Assembly: GCA_015075425.1 (NCBI GenBank)
Contig: JABTUL010000001.1
Location: 1,550,001-1,614,000, forward strand
Direction of reading: 5' to 3'
DNA: 64,000 bases
DNA from: Spirochaetales bacterium
GTDB lineage: Bacteria > Spirochaetota > Leptospiria > Leptospirales > Leptonemataceae
The notes under the pieces are model-generated. The model had not been told where the DNA came from. It saw only the letters and a list, made by a program, of their open reading frames with translations, and did no database searches. Below are positions 8,686-17,757 of this stretch, piece after piece. The position numbers were made by a program, and so were the translations under genes. Numbering within the stretch: position 1 is the first letter of the stretch; every line of letters begins with the position of its first letter.

Positions 8686-9644
8686 TGCTTCCTGGAGCCG
8701 TTCGTCTGGTGCTCGGGAGCATCGGACGTAGTGAAGAATACGAATATTATATCAATAAGTTTCGTGCCGCCGATGGGCTACCACTGCTTTTGTGCCCGGA
8801 CCGCAGTTGCCTTGCCTTCAAAGATCATTTGCGCACCGAGCTGGAACTGTTGCGGGAGCTTTCCATCCCTTTCCGGATTCTTGCATCGGGCCCATGGGCC
8901 GGTGAAATGGCACAGGCCACTTTACCTGAGTTTTGTCTGATTCACCCTGTTCTACTGCCTCGAGCCCTTGATGCTCTGCTGCCTCAGTATGCCCGGCTTT
9001 TCTTTTTGCGTTCCGCCGGGGGCTTTACCTGCCAGGGAAAGGACATTCTATTCTACAATACAAATGCCCCGGCGGCCATTGATGAGAAAGATGAGGCCCT
9101 GGCCCACCTGGGGGGCTCCCTGCTGTCCCGCCTTCCAGGACTCCACATTGCCGTGTGTGCGCCGCATACCATCCTGAAAGAAATTTTCACAGTCAAGGGA
9201 GCCGGGACCGTCATACGCCAGGCCAGCCGTGTGGAGAAAAGAGCCGTGGATGAAGAACTTACCCGACTGATAGAACAGAGCTTTGGCCGCAGGCTACGAT
9301 CCGGGGCGCTGTCACGTATCAGCACGGCTTATGTTGTCGATCGGGCCGGTGCTATTCTTCTGGAAGAAACACCTATGGGCCACTATCTCTCCAAATTCGC
9401 GGTGGATACCCAGGCTCGTGGGAGCGGTGTGGCTATGGATTTGTGGGAACATTGTTCGCGTGATAGGCCGAGTCTTTTCTGGAGATCCCGTCCGGGCAAT
9501 TCTATCAATCGCTGGTATGCCCGCCTGGCCGATGGTCTGCAAAAAAGTGCGGACTGGACCGTCTTCTGGCGCGGGGTTCCCCCCGACCGGATCGCGGCCA
9601 TTATCGATTTTTGTCTGGCCCGGCCTGAGGACTTTGACCCGTGA
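8685..9644 (+). CDS. N-acetylglutamate synthase-like protein with NAT domain and compact kinase-like half
   Basis: A 319-residue protein. Residues 205-315 match the NAT (DUF619) acetyltransferase domain of vertebrate/Xanthomonas-type N-acetylglutamate synthases: YLSKFAVDTQARGSGVAMD, LFWRSRPGNSINRWY and WTVFWRGV. Just before it, EIFTVKGAGTVIR is the usual end of the amino-acid kinase domain. The N-terminal part is only about 190 residues instead of the usual 280 and lacks the glycine-rich nucleotide loops, so it is probably a catalytically dead regulatory remnant. It likely acetylates glutamate with acetyl-CoA, the first step of arginine synthesis. The ATG overlaps the upstream stop; the 3' end overlaps the convergent acyltransferase gene by 44 bases. 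Confidence 0.75.
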   Translation: MLPGAVRLVLGSIGRSEEYEYYINKFRAADGLPLLLCPDRSCLAFKDHLRTELELLRELSIPFRILASGPWAGEMAQATLPEFCLIHPVLLPRALDALLPQYARLFFLRSAGGFTCQGKDILFYNTNAPAAIDEKDEALAHLGGSLLSRLPGLHIAVCAPHTILKEIFTVKGAGTVIRQASRVEKRAVDEELTRLIEQSFGRRLRSGALSRISTAYVVDRAGAILLEETPMGHYLSKFAVDTQARGSGVAMDLWEHCSRDRPSLFWRSRPGNSINRWYARLADGLQKSADWTVFWRGVPPDRIAAIIDFCLARPEDFDP

Positions 9645-10608
9645 GGAGATGGTCCCCTTCCCCAAAAATCAGGCCGATTGCCGGAAAACGGCGACCCAGA
9701 ATGGAGAGAGCCCAGGCCAGCACAAAGGAGGAAACCAGGACAACAACAAAGCGAACTTTGGGCTCGAGCATGAAGGCGGCTTCCATAAAGAATGGATGGA
9801 TGACATAGACCAGAAAGGTTGCGCGGGCCGCATGTTTTAAGTCTCTTCTTTCCCAGGGTAGCCGACGTACTGCGGCCACGCAAAATAGGCTGAATAAAGC
9901 AACTGCCGGTCGCCAGACCCGGCCGGCTTGATCGATAAGCATACCACTGCTTGCGCGAACCTCAAAATCCAGCCAGAGAAGAGCAAGGCCGATGGGGATG
10001 AGCCGGATCGCCGTTTCAGGGAGGGCAATTCTTTCCTGTCCGGCCCAGATCCCCAGTTGAAAAAAGAAAAGTCCAAAGGCAGCGTACAAAAACCAGCCGT
10101 ATCCGGGCGTTGAGGGACCCTCCAGGAAAAATCCGGAAACGAGCAGGGCGAAAATCACAGCAAAAAAGGTCAGGGCCCATGGGCCGCGGACGGGAAGCCT
10201 GCGCAGCAACGGAAACAGGAGGTACAGGTAGAGGATGAGGGCCAAAAAATACAGATGGAAGTGCGCTGACCCCAGGAGGAGGGCTTCGGCAAGGGGGAGA
10301 TCGGGATTCTTCCAGAAATAGAATATCAACGTGGATAGAAGGTAAAGAGGAGCAATTCTTCCCAATCGATTGAGATAGAAGCGCCGGACGGGGAAGGGCT
10401 CCATTTGTAGCATGGGATGGCGCACAAAGGCATAACCAGATAGATAGATAAAAAAAAGGACTGCTCCTTTTCCGGACTGATTGATGAACGCTACAAAAAA
10501 GCTCTCTGTGGTTTGCGGAAACTGGATGAAGGATTCCCAGAGCGTGTGATTGAACACTATGGCTACGGCTGACAGTATGCGCAAAAGGTCCGTCTGGGAA
10601 CGGTTCAC
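9601..10608 (-). CDS. Acyltransferase family 3 membrane protein (OafA/YrhL-like)
   Basis: A 335-residue polytopic membrane protein with about ten hydrophobic helices, beginning with the catalytic-type His in IVFNHTLW and the loop motif RFYLNRLGRIAPLYLL that defines acyltransferase-3 proteins. These enzymes transfer acyl groups to sugars of surface polysaccharides or lipids. The GTG at 10608 (VNRSQTDLLRIL) is the best start before the first helix; a longer frame exists upstream but would overlap the divergent typA coding region. The 3' end overlaps the N-acetylglutamate synthase-like gene by 44 bases. Acceptor molecule unknown. Confidence 0.8.
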   Translation of the reverse strand: MNRSQTDLLRILSAVAIVFNHTLWESFIQFPQTTESFFVAFINQSGKGAVLFFIYLSGYAFVRHPMLQMEPFPVRRFYLNRLGRIAPLYLLSTLIFYFWKNPDLPLAEALLLGSAHFHLYFLALILYLYLLFPLLRRLPVRGPWALTFFAVIFALLVSGFFLEGPSTPGYGWFLYAAFGLFFFQLGIWAGQERIALPETAIRLIPIGLALLWLDFEVRASSGMLIDQAGRVWRPAVALFSLFCVAAVRRLPWERRDLKHAARATFLVYVIHPFFMEAAFMLEPKVRFVVVLVSSFVLAWALSILGRRFPAIGLIFGEGDHLLTGQSPQAGPDKNR

Positions 10609-10689
10609 GGATGCATGGTTGTGCCCGGCCGATCGGGGGTCACTAAAATAATAGCCCTGCAGCCTGCCTTGAAATCCGTGGCGGGCAGC

Positions 10690-12510
10690 GTGGAAATTCG
10701 AAATATCAGTATCATTGCCCATGTAGATCATGGAAAAACAACGCTGGTTGATGGCCTGCTTCGCCACACCGGTGCCATAGAGGGTCGTAACAAAACCGAG
10801 CGGGTGATGGATTCCATGGATCTGGAGCGGGAACGCGGCATTACGATCCGTTCCAAGAATGCAACGGTCTATTACAAGGGAACCCAGATCAATATTATTG
10901 ATACACCGGGTCATGCAGACTTTGGCGGAGAAGTCGAACGAGTACTGAGTATGGCGGATTCCAGTCTGTTGCTGGTGGATGCTTTCGAAGGGCCCATGCC
11001 GCAAACGCGCTTTGTCCTGGATAAGAGTCTGCGTCTCGGTCACAAACCGATCGTCGTGATCAATAAAATAGACCGCGAAAACGCGGACCCCGATGGAGTT
11101 GTCGATCGCGTCTTTGACCTTTTCGATGATCTGGGAGCAAGCTCCGAACAACTGGACTTTCCCGTGTGCTACGCGTCAGCCCGGCAGGGCCTGGCCGTTC
11201 TGGATTTAAAGGATCGCGATAAACCTGCCAGCCTTGAGCCGTTGCTCGATTTGATCCTCAGTCATGTGAAACCGGCCGCGGCTCGCAGTGATCTCCCGCT
11301 ACTTTTTCAAATCATGAATCTGGAATACGATGAGTACGTAGGTCGCCTGGCCATCGGCCGGATTTTTCAGGGCAGCCTCCGCCGCGCCGATCAAGTATCT
11401 CTTTTGCGCCTGGATGGGCGTCGGGAAAGACATAAGATAACAAGAATCTACGGCTACCAGGGCCTGCTACGCAAAGAGAAAGAGGAAGCAGTTGCGGGGG
11501 ACGTGGTAGCCCTGGCCGGAATCGATGAACTTTATATAGGAGAAACCATTGCTGCTGAAGGCACAGAGCAGGGCTTGCCGCCTATTTCTGTCGATGAGCC
11601 CACCGTCAGTATGCAGTTTATGGTAAACGATTCGCCATTTGCTGGCAAAGAGGGTCAGTATGTCACGTCCCGCAATTTGAAAGAGCGTCTGGAGCGGGAA
11701 GTGCTGACGAACGTGGCCCTGAGAGTGATTTTTGATCCGGCCACCCCGGAAATGTTTCAGGTCCAGGGTCGCGGAGATTTGCATCTTTCCATTCTTATCG
11801 AAAGTTTGCGTCGCGAAGGATATGAGCTGCAGGTATCGCGACCGCAGGTGATTTTGCGCCGTGAAAACGGTAAGACTAAGGAGCCTTATGAACAGGTGGT
11901 GATCGATGTTCCGGAAGAATACGCCGGAGTTTTGATCCAGGAGTTGAATCGGCGCAAAGGTCTGATGGAATCGATGCATTCGGGAACTCACGGCGTGGCC
12001 CGAATCGAATACACCATTCCCACACGCAGTTTGATCGGATTTCGGTCCTTTCTGATTACGGAAAGCCGCGGTACAGCTGCTTTGAACAGCCGCTTTTTAG
12101 AATACCGCGACTATGCCGGAGCGATCTCCGGACGAAAGAACGGGGCACTTGTCTCATCGGAAGATGGAAAAAGCGTGGCCTATGCGCTCTTCAATATCCA
12201 GGAACGCGGTGCGCTATTCATTGGTCCCGGTGTTGCTGTCTATCGCGGGATGATCGTGGGTGAATGTGCTCGCGACACGGATCTGGATGTCAATCCCTGT
12301 AAAGAAAAGAAACTGACCAATGTGCGTGCTTCCGGGGCAGATGAAGCCATCCGCCTAACGCCGCCCATCGACATGAACCTGGAGAAATGCTTACAATTCA
12401 TGGAGGATGATGAGCTTCTGGAAGTAACGCCCGGAGCTGTTCGCCTGCGCAAGCGCTACCTGGATCCCTCTTTAAGAAAAAAACATGCCAGGGAAGTTGC
12501 CGTATCGTGA
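10690..12510 (+). CDS. typA: Translational GTPase TypA/BipA
   Basis: A ribosome-binding GTPase of about 606 residues, the family's usual length. It shows G1 [10 protein letters not shown]2 RERGITI, G3 DTPGHADF, G4 NKID, then the EF-G-like domain II, the domains III/V, and the BipA-specific C-terminal domain. It assists 50S assembly and translation under stress in known species. The GTG at 10690 (VEIRNISII) is where family homology begins; a start at 10615 or 10678 would add residues without family similarity. The gap to the divergent acyltransferase gene must hold both promoters, but no clear boxes were seen. Confidence 0.95.
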   Translation: MEIRNISIIAHVDHGKTTLVDGLLRHTGAIEGRNKTERVMDSMDLERERGITIRSKNATVYYKGTQINIIDTPGHADFGGEVERVLSMADSSLLLVDAFEGPMPQTRFVLDKSLRLGHKPIVVINKIDRENADPDGVVDRVFDLFDDLGASSEQLDFPVCYASARQGLAVLDLKDRDKPASLEPLLDLILSHVKPAAARSDLPLLFQIMNLEYDEYVGRLAIGRIFQGSLRRADQVSLLRLDGRRERHKITRIYGYQGLLRKEKEEAVAGDVVALAGIDELYIGETIAAEGTEQGLPPISVDEPTVSMQFMVNDSPFAGKEGQYVTSRNLKERLEREVLTNVALRVIFDPATPEMFQVQGRGDLHLSILIESLRREGYELQVSRPQVILRRENGKTKEPYEQVVIDVPEEYAGVLIQELNRRKGLMESMHSGTHGVARIEYTIPTRSLIGFRSFLITESRGTAALNSRFLEYRDYAGAISGRKNGALVSSEDGKSVAYALFNIQERGALFIGPGVAVYRGMIVGECARDTDLDVNPCKEKKLTNVRASGADEAIRLTPPIDMNLEKCLQFMEDDELLEVTPGAVRLRKRYLDPSLRKKHAREVAVS

Positions 12511-12944
12511 ATGCGGAAGCCCGTGATGGGCAGGTCCGCGAATTCTTTCGCTGTCAATTTCCTTCGCACAAAAGATTCATGCAGATGGTCCGGGACATAG
12601 TGTACAGGCTATCACTGCAGGCAGGTCTGGATGCTTCTGCGGCGTTTGATATGAAACTCATCTGTGGAGAAGCTGTAAGTAACATTATTAAACATGCCTA
12701 TGAAGAACGTGACGATGGCTCTGTATTTCTGGAATACTACGTACGTCCGGACCACGTCGAAATGCTTTTCAAAGATATGGGCCTGCAAAAACCGATTCGG
12801 CCGGATATGGCCGCGGACCTGACCGACTACAGGGAAAAGGGGCTGGGTCTTTTCCTCATCCGGGAGTTATCCGACTATCATTTTTATGACCAGAGTGGAA
12901 AAACGGGCACCACCCTTGTTATTAAGAAGAAGAGGCCTGTTTGA
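12507..12944 (+). CDS. RsbW-like ATP-binding regulatory protein (GHKL ATPase)
   Basis: A 145-residue cytosolic protein of the HATPase_c_2 type, as in anti-sigma factor serine kinases. The N-box Glu and Asn are in CGEAVSNIIKHAY, a DxG motif is in FKDMGLQKP, and the lid region GLGLFLIREL follows. Such proteins phosphorylate anti-anti-sigma factors and bind sigma factors, but no STAS-domain partner or sigma factor lies nearby. A GTG start overlaps the typA stop codon by 4 bases, and its own stop overlaps the TTG start of the ligase by 4 bases, so it lies inside a coupled operon. The target is unknown. Confidence 0.8.
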   Translation: MNAEARDGQVREFFRCQFPSHKRFMQMVRDIVYRLSLQAGLDASAAFDMKLICGEAVSNIIKHAYEERDDGSVFLEYYVRPDHVEMLFKDMGLQKPIRPDMAADLTDYREKGLGLFLIRELSDYHFYDQSGKTGTTLVIKKKRPV

Positions 12945-13798
12945 ATTTCGTTTATTCTGATTTGCAGCCGCGCAACCCGTTTTTGAATCTTGCCCTGGAT
13001 GAGGCGCTGGCCCAGGAGGTGGTGCAACTGCCGGAGTTCCGGTCTGGCTTGCGTCTGTGGGCCAATCCCGAATGTGTTGTTCTGGGCCGGACCTGCGATG
13101 TTCGCTCCAATGTCCAGATCCGTCCATTATCCGGCTCCTTGATCTCTCAACGCAGGGCAGTCTGGAGGACCAGGCCCATGATCTGCCGCCGTGTTTCAGG
13201 CGGCGGCACGGTGCTTCATGGTCCGGGTAATCTGAATTATTCTATTTTCTTAAATATCAAACATTTCCCCGGTCTGTACAATGTTCGGCGCTCCTATGAA
13301 GTTATCCTGGGCATGGTGGTGCGGTCGTTGCGCAAGCAGGGACTCTCTGTTGCCATGGCCGGCCTTTCCGATTTGATTCTGGAAGGTTCTGCCGGGGGCT
13401 GCAAAATTTCCGGGAATGCGCAGTTTCGAAAATTCGGCATGGTCGTCCACCACGGAACTCTATTGACAGGTGCTTCACTACTCCATCGAATTGCGGATAT
13501 CCTGCTCCATCCGCCCCGCGAGCCGGAGTATCGCGCGAAGCGCAGCCACGGGGAATTTCTTGCCGCGCTGCCGGACAATTTTGATATAACTTCCTTTTAC
13601 AACTGTCTATCCGCAGAAGTGGGATCGCTTGCTTCTGCCGGGGATTTAAAAGCTCTGGACGGGGAGATCCTTTCCCGGGCTTTTTTACGGGCGCGAAGAC
13701 TGGTCCGGCAATTGTATGCAAGGCCAGAATGGGTGTTTGAAGGAAGGATTCCGGACCGTGACGTGGCAGAGGAGGCAAAATGCTTGGTCAATACTTAA
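12941..13798 (+). CDS. Lipoate-protein ligase A family protein
   Basis: A 285-residue member of the LplA/BPL superfamily. It has the lipoyl-AMP-binding motif [19 protein letters not shown] near residue 85 and the catalytic Lys in GCKISGNAQ near 150. It would attach lipoate or octanoate to E2 or H-protein lysines. The region between the Val-Leu-Gly-Arg motif (residue 48) and RRVSGGG is somewhat longer than in Escherichia coli LplA. A TTG start at 12941 overlaps the upstream stop by 4 bases; the 3' end overlaps glyA by 19 bases. Sitting before glyA, it may serve glycine cleavage (H protein), an inference. Confidence 0.85.
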   Translation: MNFVYSDLQPRNPFLNLALDEALAQEVVQLPEFRSGLRLWANPECVVLGRTCDVRSNVQIRPLSGSLISQRRAVWRTRPMICRRVSGGGTVLHGPGNLNYSIFLNIKHFPGLYNVRRSYEVILGMVVRSLRKQGLSVAMAGLSDLILEGSAGGCKISGNAQFRKFGMVVHHGTLLTGASLLHRIADILLHPPREPEYRAKRSHGEFLAALPDNFDITSFYNCLSAEVGSLASAGDLKALDGEILSRAFLRARRLVRQLYARPEWVFEGRIPDRDVAEEAKCLVNT

Positions 13799-15036
13799 GA
13801 AATGCTGATCCCGCCGTTTTCCAGGCACTGGAAGCGGAGGATAAGAGGCAGAGCGAGACTCTGGAGATGATCGCTTCAGAGAATTTTGTGAGTCAGGCTG
13901 TACTGGAAGCCATTTCATCCACGCTAACCAACAAGTATGCAGAAGGGTATCCGGGTCGCCGCTACTACAATGGCTGCGAATTTGCGGACGTGGTGGAAAC
14001 GCTGGCCATAGAAAGAGCCCGTCAGCTTTTTGGGGCCGGCTTTGTGAATGTGCAGCCGCATTCGGGTGCGCAGGCGAACATGGCCGCTCTCATGGCTGTC
14101 CTTGAACCGGGAGCTGTCATTTTAGGTATGAATCTGGCTCACGGTGGTCATTTGACTCACGGTTCCCCGGTGAATTTTTCCGGACGACTGTACCGTCCCG
14201 TGGGCTACAATGTCAGGGAGAGCGATCAGCGCATCGACTATGATGATGTGGCCAGACTGGCCCGCGAGCACCGCCCGGCCCTGATTCTGGCCGGAGCTTC
14301 AGCCTATCCGCGGACGATTGACTTTGTCAGATTTCGGGAAATTGCCGATGAAACCGGAGCGCTGCTCATGGCCGATGTTGCCCACATAGCCGGGCTCATC
14401 GCCACCGGGGAGCATCCCACATCAATCGGCGTGGCCCACATAACAACAACAACGACGCATAAGACCCTGCGCGGTCCGCGTGGAGGCATGATTCTAACAA
14501 CAGATCAGGAGCTCGCCCGTAAAATCGACTCACGAGTATTCCCTGGCGTGCAGGGCGGACCGCTCATGCATGTCATAGCAGCCAAGGCTGTTGCCTTTGG
14601 AGAAGCCCTCCAGCCGTCCTACCGCACCTACATTCAACAGGTGAAAAAGAATGCAGCGGCCCTTGCCGATGAGCTCCAGAAGCTCGGGGCTGTGCTGGTC
14701 AGTGGCGGCACGGACAACCATCTACTTTTGCTCGATGTGCGATCCTTTGGCACAACGGGAGACGTTGCCGCCGATCTGTTGCATGAGGCCGGAATTACAG
14801 CAAACAAGAATGGAATCCCCTATGACCCGCATCCACCGCGCATCACCAGCGGTGTCAGGCTCGGTTCGCCCGCGCTCACGACAAGGGGTCTTAAAGAAGA
14901 TGAGTTTCGGGAAATCGGGCGGATCATCGTGGATTTATTAAAGAACCTGTCCGATGAGAACCGCGTCCCCAAATCCCGTCAGAGGGTGGCGGAGCTGGCT
15001 CGTAAATTTCCGATGGATCGTTTCAGGCTTTCATAA
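13780..15036 (+). CDS. glyA: Serine hydroxymethyltransferase
   Basis: A PLP-dependent enzyme of 418 residues, the usual length, converting serine and tetrahydrofolate to glycine and 5,10-methylene-THF. The PLP lysine is in [15 protein letters not shown], and [22 protein letters not shown] and [12 protein letters not shown] are typical family segments. The ATG lies inside the end of the upstream ligase gene, so translation is coupled. It is the last gene of the typA cluster; infC begins after a 51-base gap. Confidence 0.97.
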   Translation: MLGQYLRNADPAVFQALEAEDKRQSETLEMIASENFVSQAVLEAISSTLTNKYAEGYPGRRYYNGCEFADVVETLAIERARQLFGAGFVNVQPHSGAQANMAALMAVLEPGAVILGMNLAHGGHLTHGSPVNFSGRLYRPVGYNVRESDQRIDYDDVARLAREHRPALILAGASAYPRTIDFVRFREIADETGALLMADVAHIAGLIATGEHPTSIGVAHITTTTTHKTLRGPRGGMILTTDQELARKIDSRVFPGVQGGPLMHVIAAKAVAFGEALQPSYRTYIQQVKKNAAALADELQKLGAVLVSGGTDNHLLLLDVRSFGTTGDVAADLLHEAGITANKNGIPYDPHPPRITSGVRLGSPALTTRGLKEDEFREIGRIIVDLLKNLSDENRVPKSRQRVAELARKFPMDRFRLS

Positions 15037-15087
15037 AATGCTTGCAAACCCCATTGCTTTGTTTTTCTGCCCATACAGCGAGGTGTA

Positions 15088-15696
15088 ATGTCAAAAAAAC
15101 GCAGTACGGATACAAGAGAAAAGGGACCAAGAGTCAATCGTCAGATTGATAATCCCAAAGTGCGGATCGTCGTGGACGGTGAGGGGGTGAGAATACTCGA
15201 TACCCGCCAGGCACTGGCAATGGCAGAAGAGCAGGGTCTGGACCTGGTAGAAGTTTCTGGCAACCAGGATCCGCCCATTTGCAAGATCATCGATTTTGGT
15301 AAGTGGAAATTTGAGCAGCAAAAAAAGAAGAAAGGCCAGGCCAAGAATCAGCACATCATTCACATCAAAGAGATAAAAATGCGGCCCAAGATTGGCACGC
15401 ATGATTACGAAATCAAAAAGAGACAGGCGGTCGAATTCTTGACCAAAGGAGATAAGGTCAAGGTATCCCTGCGCTTTAGAGGAAGGGAGATCACCCATCC
15501 AGAGCTGGGGATGAAGGTACTGGAAAAACTGGCTCTGGATGTTGCTGACATGGCCAACGTAGAAACTCCGGCCAAAATGGAAGGTAAGCAGATTGTAATG
15601 GTTCTGGGACTCAAGCCCGGAGTGCGGCGCAAGCCAGGCCCTGGTAATTCAGCCGAGTCTTCCGGGCAAAAAGAAGAAGCTGACCAAAAAGCTTGA
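15088..15696 (+). CDS. infC: Translation initiation factor IF-3
   Basis: A 202-residue IF-3 with the N-domain (VNRQIDNPKVRIV, GLDLVEVS, CKIIDFGKWK), a lysine-rich linker and the C-domain (KEIKMRPKIGTHDYEIK). It keeps the fMet-tRNA anticodon/start codon check on the 30S subunit. The start is an ordinary ATG at 15088 with AGGTG upstream, not the AUU or AUC codon that gives infC autoregulation in enterobacteria. A C-terminal tail of about 20 residues rich in Gly, Ser and Lys extends beyond the conserved fold. First gene of infC-rpmI-rplT. Confidence 0.96.
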   Translation: MSKKRSTDTREKGPRVNRQIDNPKVRIVVDGEGVRILDTRQALAMAEEQGLDLVEVSGNQDPPICKIIDFGKWKFEQQKKKKGQAKNQHIIHIKEIKMRPKIGTHDYEIKKRQAVEFLTKGDKVKVSLRFRGREITHPELGMKVLEKLALDVADMANVETPAKMEGKQIVMVLGLKPGVRRKPGPGNSAESSGQKEEADQKA

Positions 15697-15725
15697 CAGT
15701 GTCCCTCTTTTGAAAAACTTGTTTT

Positions 15726-15926
15726 ATGCCCAAGTTAAAGACCAATAAATCAGCGGCCAAACGGTTTCGGGTTACGGGATCGGGTCGTGTGAAGCGGGCT
15801 CGGGCTTTCAAAAATCATATCTTAACCAAGAAATCCAAGCAAAGGAAGAGGCGGTTACGGCAGGGTGCCATCATTGAAAAGGTCGACATGCCCAATATCC
15901 GCCTGCTCCTCCCTTACGGTAATTAG
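15726..15926 (+). CDS. rpmI: 50S ribosomal protein L35
   Basis: A 66-residue basic protein with the full L35 pattern ([29 protein letters not shown], and the C-terminal LLPY). It is part of the large ribosomal subunit and lies in the conserved order infC-rpmI-rplT, 29 bases after infC and 2 bases before rplT. No L20-binding leader structure was recognised in the short gaps. Confidence 0.96.
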   Translation: MPKLKTNKSAAKRFRVTGSGRVKRARAFKNHILTKKSKQRKRRLRQGAIIEKVDMPNIRLLLPYGN

Positions 15927-15928
15927 TC

Positions 15929-16270
15929 ATGCGCGCGCGGAACGGATCCATCCACAAGAATCGACGTCAGAAATTACTCAAAAGCAATAAAGGCTACAGG
16001 GGGGCCAGGTCTCGCCTGATGAAGGTTGCCCATGAGGCCTTCATGCGTGCCGGGGTGCACGGCTATTCCGGACGGAAGCAGAAGAAGCGTCAGTATCGCA
16101 GCTTGTGGATTGTGCGCATCAATGCAGCGGCCCGGGAGCAGGGAATATCCTATTCTGCTTTGATGGCCCGCCTGAGTAAGAAGCATGCTCAGATCAACCG
16201 CAAAATGCTTGCGGAGATGGCCGTATCCGAACCCGAATCATTCAAAAGCCTTGTCTCTTCCGTGCGCTGA
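15929..16270 (+). CDS. rplT: 50S ribosomal protein L20
   Basis: A 113-residue basic protein with the L20 pattern RRQKLLKSNKGYRGARSRL and RINAAAREQGISYS. It binds 23S rRNA early in 50S assembly. It ends the infC operon. The 118 bases that follow (16271-16388) contain no gene or hairpin I can identify and presumably hold the promoter of the coiled-coil gene; pheS, a common next gene, is absent. Confidence 0.96.
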   Translation: MRARNGSIHKNRRQKLLKSNKGYRGARSRLMKVAHEAFMRAGVHGYSGRKQKKRQYRSLWIVRINAAAREQGISYSALMARLSKKHAQINRKMLAEMAVSEPESFKSLVSSVR

Positions 16271-16388
16271 AGACGGCCGCGCTAAATTCGTCGCTACAAA
16301 AAAAACTGCTTGTTTCTCATCGCTCTGCCGTCAATAGAGCTATGGCGCCCGTCCACGCGGCTGTGAGCGTCAGGTAATAGGAGCAAGA

Positions 16389-17225
16389 ATGATCAGCATA
16401 GAACAACTCAATGAACTTGAGGACCGGATTGTCCGGGCCCTTGAGCTGATTGGTGACCTGCGTACGGAAAATGCCCGCCTCGAATCGGAAAATGAAAGTC
16501 TTCGTTCCGAACATGACGAGTTGAAAGCGGCGCTGGAAAGCAAAGACAGGGAATTCCTGAGCGTAAAACAGGAGCTTGATAGCACCGGTGCGCAACTCCG
16601 TGAACTGCGCGAAAAAGAAGAACTCCTCGAACGCAAGATCAATGATATGCTGGGTCGACTGGCTCATGTGGAAGCGGGAAAATCGGGTGCGAGTGCCAGA
16701 CCGGCCATCGCAGCAGCGGCCACGCCTGTAGCGGCGGTCGCGGCAGCTGTAACCGCGCCGGCCATCGCAGCAGCGGCTAACGAACCTGCCCGCGGGCCGC
16801 TCCTCGGTGCAGAAGAAACCATCATTATTGATGACGAAGATGAAGAGCCCGTTGTTGCGCCACCGGCTGCTGCCCCGGCAACTGCCGTAGCTTCACAGGA
16901 CGATGAAAGTGTTGTAATCATTGAAGACGATCTGCCCGCACCGGCAACATCTGTCGCTGCACCGGCCGCCAGCGCTGCCGCTGCAATTGCGCCGGCCGCT
17001 GTTCCAGCGCCGGCCGACGAAGAAGAGATCATCATCCTGGATGAAGAAGACGATGATATTGTTTTGACCGATGAGGCACCGGCCCCCGCAGCGGCACCGG
17101 CAGCAGCGGCTATGGGTGATGTCGATGAAATCATTCTTGATGATGAAGATGATGCCCTGGGCGTGTTTGACGTCGATGACGAAGACGACTTCCTGATCGT
17201 CGAGGACGATAGTCCAGAAAAATGA
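16389..17225 (+). CDS. ZapB-like coiled-coil protein with acidic-motif repeats
   Basis: A 278-residue protein. Residues 1-95 form a continuous coiled coil (heptads with Leu, many Glu/Arg) like cell-division ZapB proteins. Residues 100-278 are low-complexity Ala/Pro linkers separating five hydrophobic-acidic motifs: ETIIIDDEDEE, ESVVIIEDD, EEIIILDEEDDDIV, DEIILDDEDD and DDFLIVEDD. The spacing and repeated form suggest a multivalent interaction tail. The stop overlaps the zapA start by 4 bases, strongly linking it to the Z-ring. The ATG has AGGAGCAAG just upstream. The family assignment of the N-terminal half rests on context and coiled-coil form only. Confidence 0.6.
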   Translation: MISIEQLNELEDRIVRALELIGDLRTENARLESENESLRSEHDELKAALESKDREFLSVKQELDSTGAQLRELREKEELLERKINDMLGRLAHVEAGKSGASARPAIAAAATPVAAVAAAVTAPAIAAAANEPARGPLLGAEETIIIDDEDEEPVVAPPAAAPATAVASQDDESVVIIEDDLPAPATSVAAPAASAAAAIAPAAVPAPADEEEIIILDEEDDDIVLTDEAPAPAAAPAAAAMGDVDEIILDDEDDALGVFDVDDEDDFLIVEDDSPEK

Positions 17226-17533
17226 AAGCCGCTCCTGTTCGAGCTACCGTTCAGATCCTCGGGGAACGCTATACGATTCGCGGTGAAGCAGATCCCGAGT
17301 ACATCGGTGAGGTCGGTCGCATGGTTGACAACCGGATGAGGGAGATGCAAAATATGGCACCCAATCTCTCTTCGCGCAAGCTGGCAGTGCTTGCTGCCAT
17401 CAACATGGCGGATGAACTGCTGCAAATGCGAAATGCCGGGCCCTCCCTGGAGGATCAGGAGGTATCCCTCCGGACCAGACGGCTGATCAATTTGCTGGAT
17501 GAAGGGCTGGTGGGCGACACACTGGCGCTATAA
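17222..17533 (+). CDS. zapA: Cell division protein ZapA
   Basis: A 103-residue ZapA: the N-terminal globular part (VQILGERYTIRGEADPEYIGEV) with the typical LGxxYxI motif, then a C-terminal helical dimerisation segment. ZapA bundles FtsZ filaments at the Z-ring. The ATG overlaps the upstream coiled-coil gene by 4 bases. Downstream comes a probable 6S RNA and then the 5-formyl-THF cyclo-ligase gene, the same zapA-ssrS-fau order known in many Proteobacteria. Confidence 0.85.
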   Translation: MKAAPVRATVQILGERYTIRGEADPEYIGEVGRMVDNRMREMQNMAPNLSSRKLAVLAAINMADELLQMRNAGPSLEDQEVSLRTRRLINLLDEGLVGDTLAL

Positions 17534-17545
17534 AAGCGGGAACCA

Positions 17546-17708
17546 GGACGCCGACTTATAGGCTTTTTCAGGACCGGGTTTACCAGGTGGGTTACCTGCT
17601 ATCTGCTTTTGCCTTCCTGAAACGTGCAGGTGTGGCAGCGGCCGACAGACTCAGTGTCCCTGAAAATTTTACTTTGTGGTCCAAAAAGATATAACGACTC
17701 GCGCGTCC
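17546..17708 (+). ncRNA. ssrS: Probable 6S RNA
   Basis: The gap between zapA and the 5-formyl-THF cyclo-ligase gene folds as a long interrupted hairpin of about 163 bases. Paired blocks are 17546-17550 with 17704-17708, 17556-17560 with 17690-17694, 17563-17568 with 17683-17688, and 17571-17575 with 17678-17682, around an open centre, plus an apical stem 17594-17599 with 17626-17631. This matches the size and plan of 6S RNA, which mimics an open promoter and binds RNA polymerase holoenzyme. Synteny with zapA and fau is the classic ssrS location. I paired it by eye; no covariance search was run. Confidence 0.6.
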
Positions 17709-17738
17709 CAGTCCCCGATTGTAGTGGGGGTCGGACTG
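17709..17738 (+). terminator. Hairpin after the 6S-like RNA
   Basis: CAGTCC at 17709-17714 pairs with GGACTG at 17733-17738, with further C/G pairing inside. It directly follows the closing stem of the 6S-like RNA. No T tract follows, so it may be a processing or stability element instead of a true intrinsic terminator. Confidence 0.35.
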
Positions 17739-17757
17739 CCCCGATGTCAAGCCTTTC

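Noticed and set aside
16664-17425. 253-residue Ser/Ala-rich minus-strand frame opposite the ZapB-like gene and zapA
   Set aside because: It is the antisense image of Ala/Pro/Glu-rich codons; composition is low complexity and it overlaps two supported genes.
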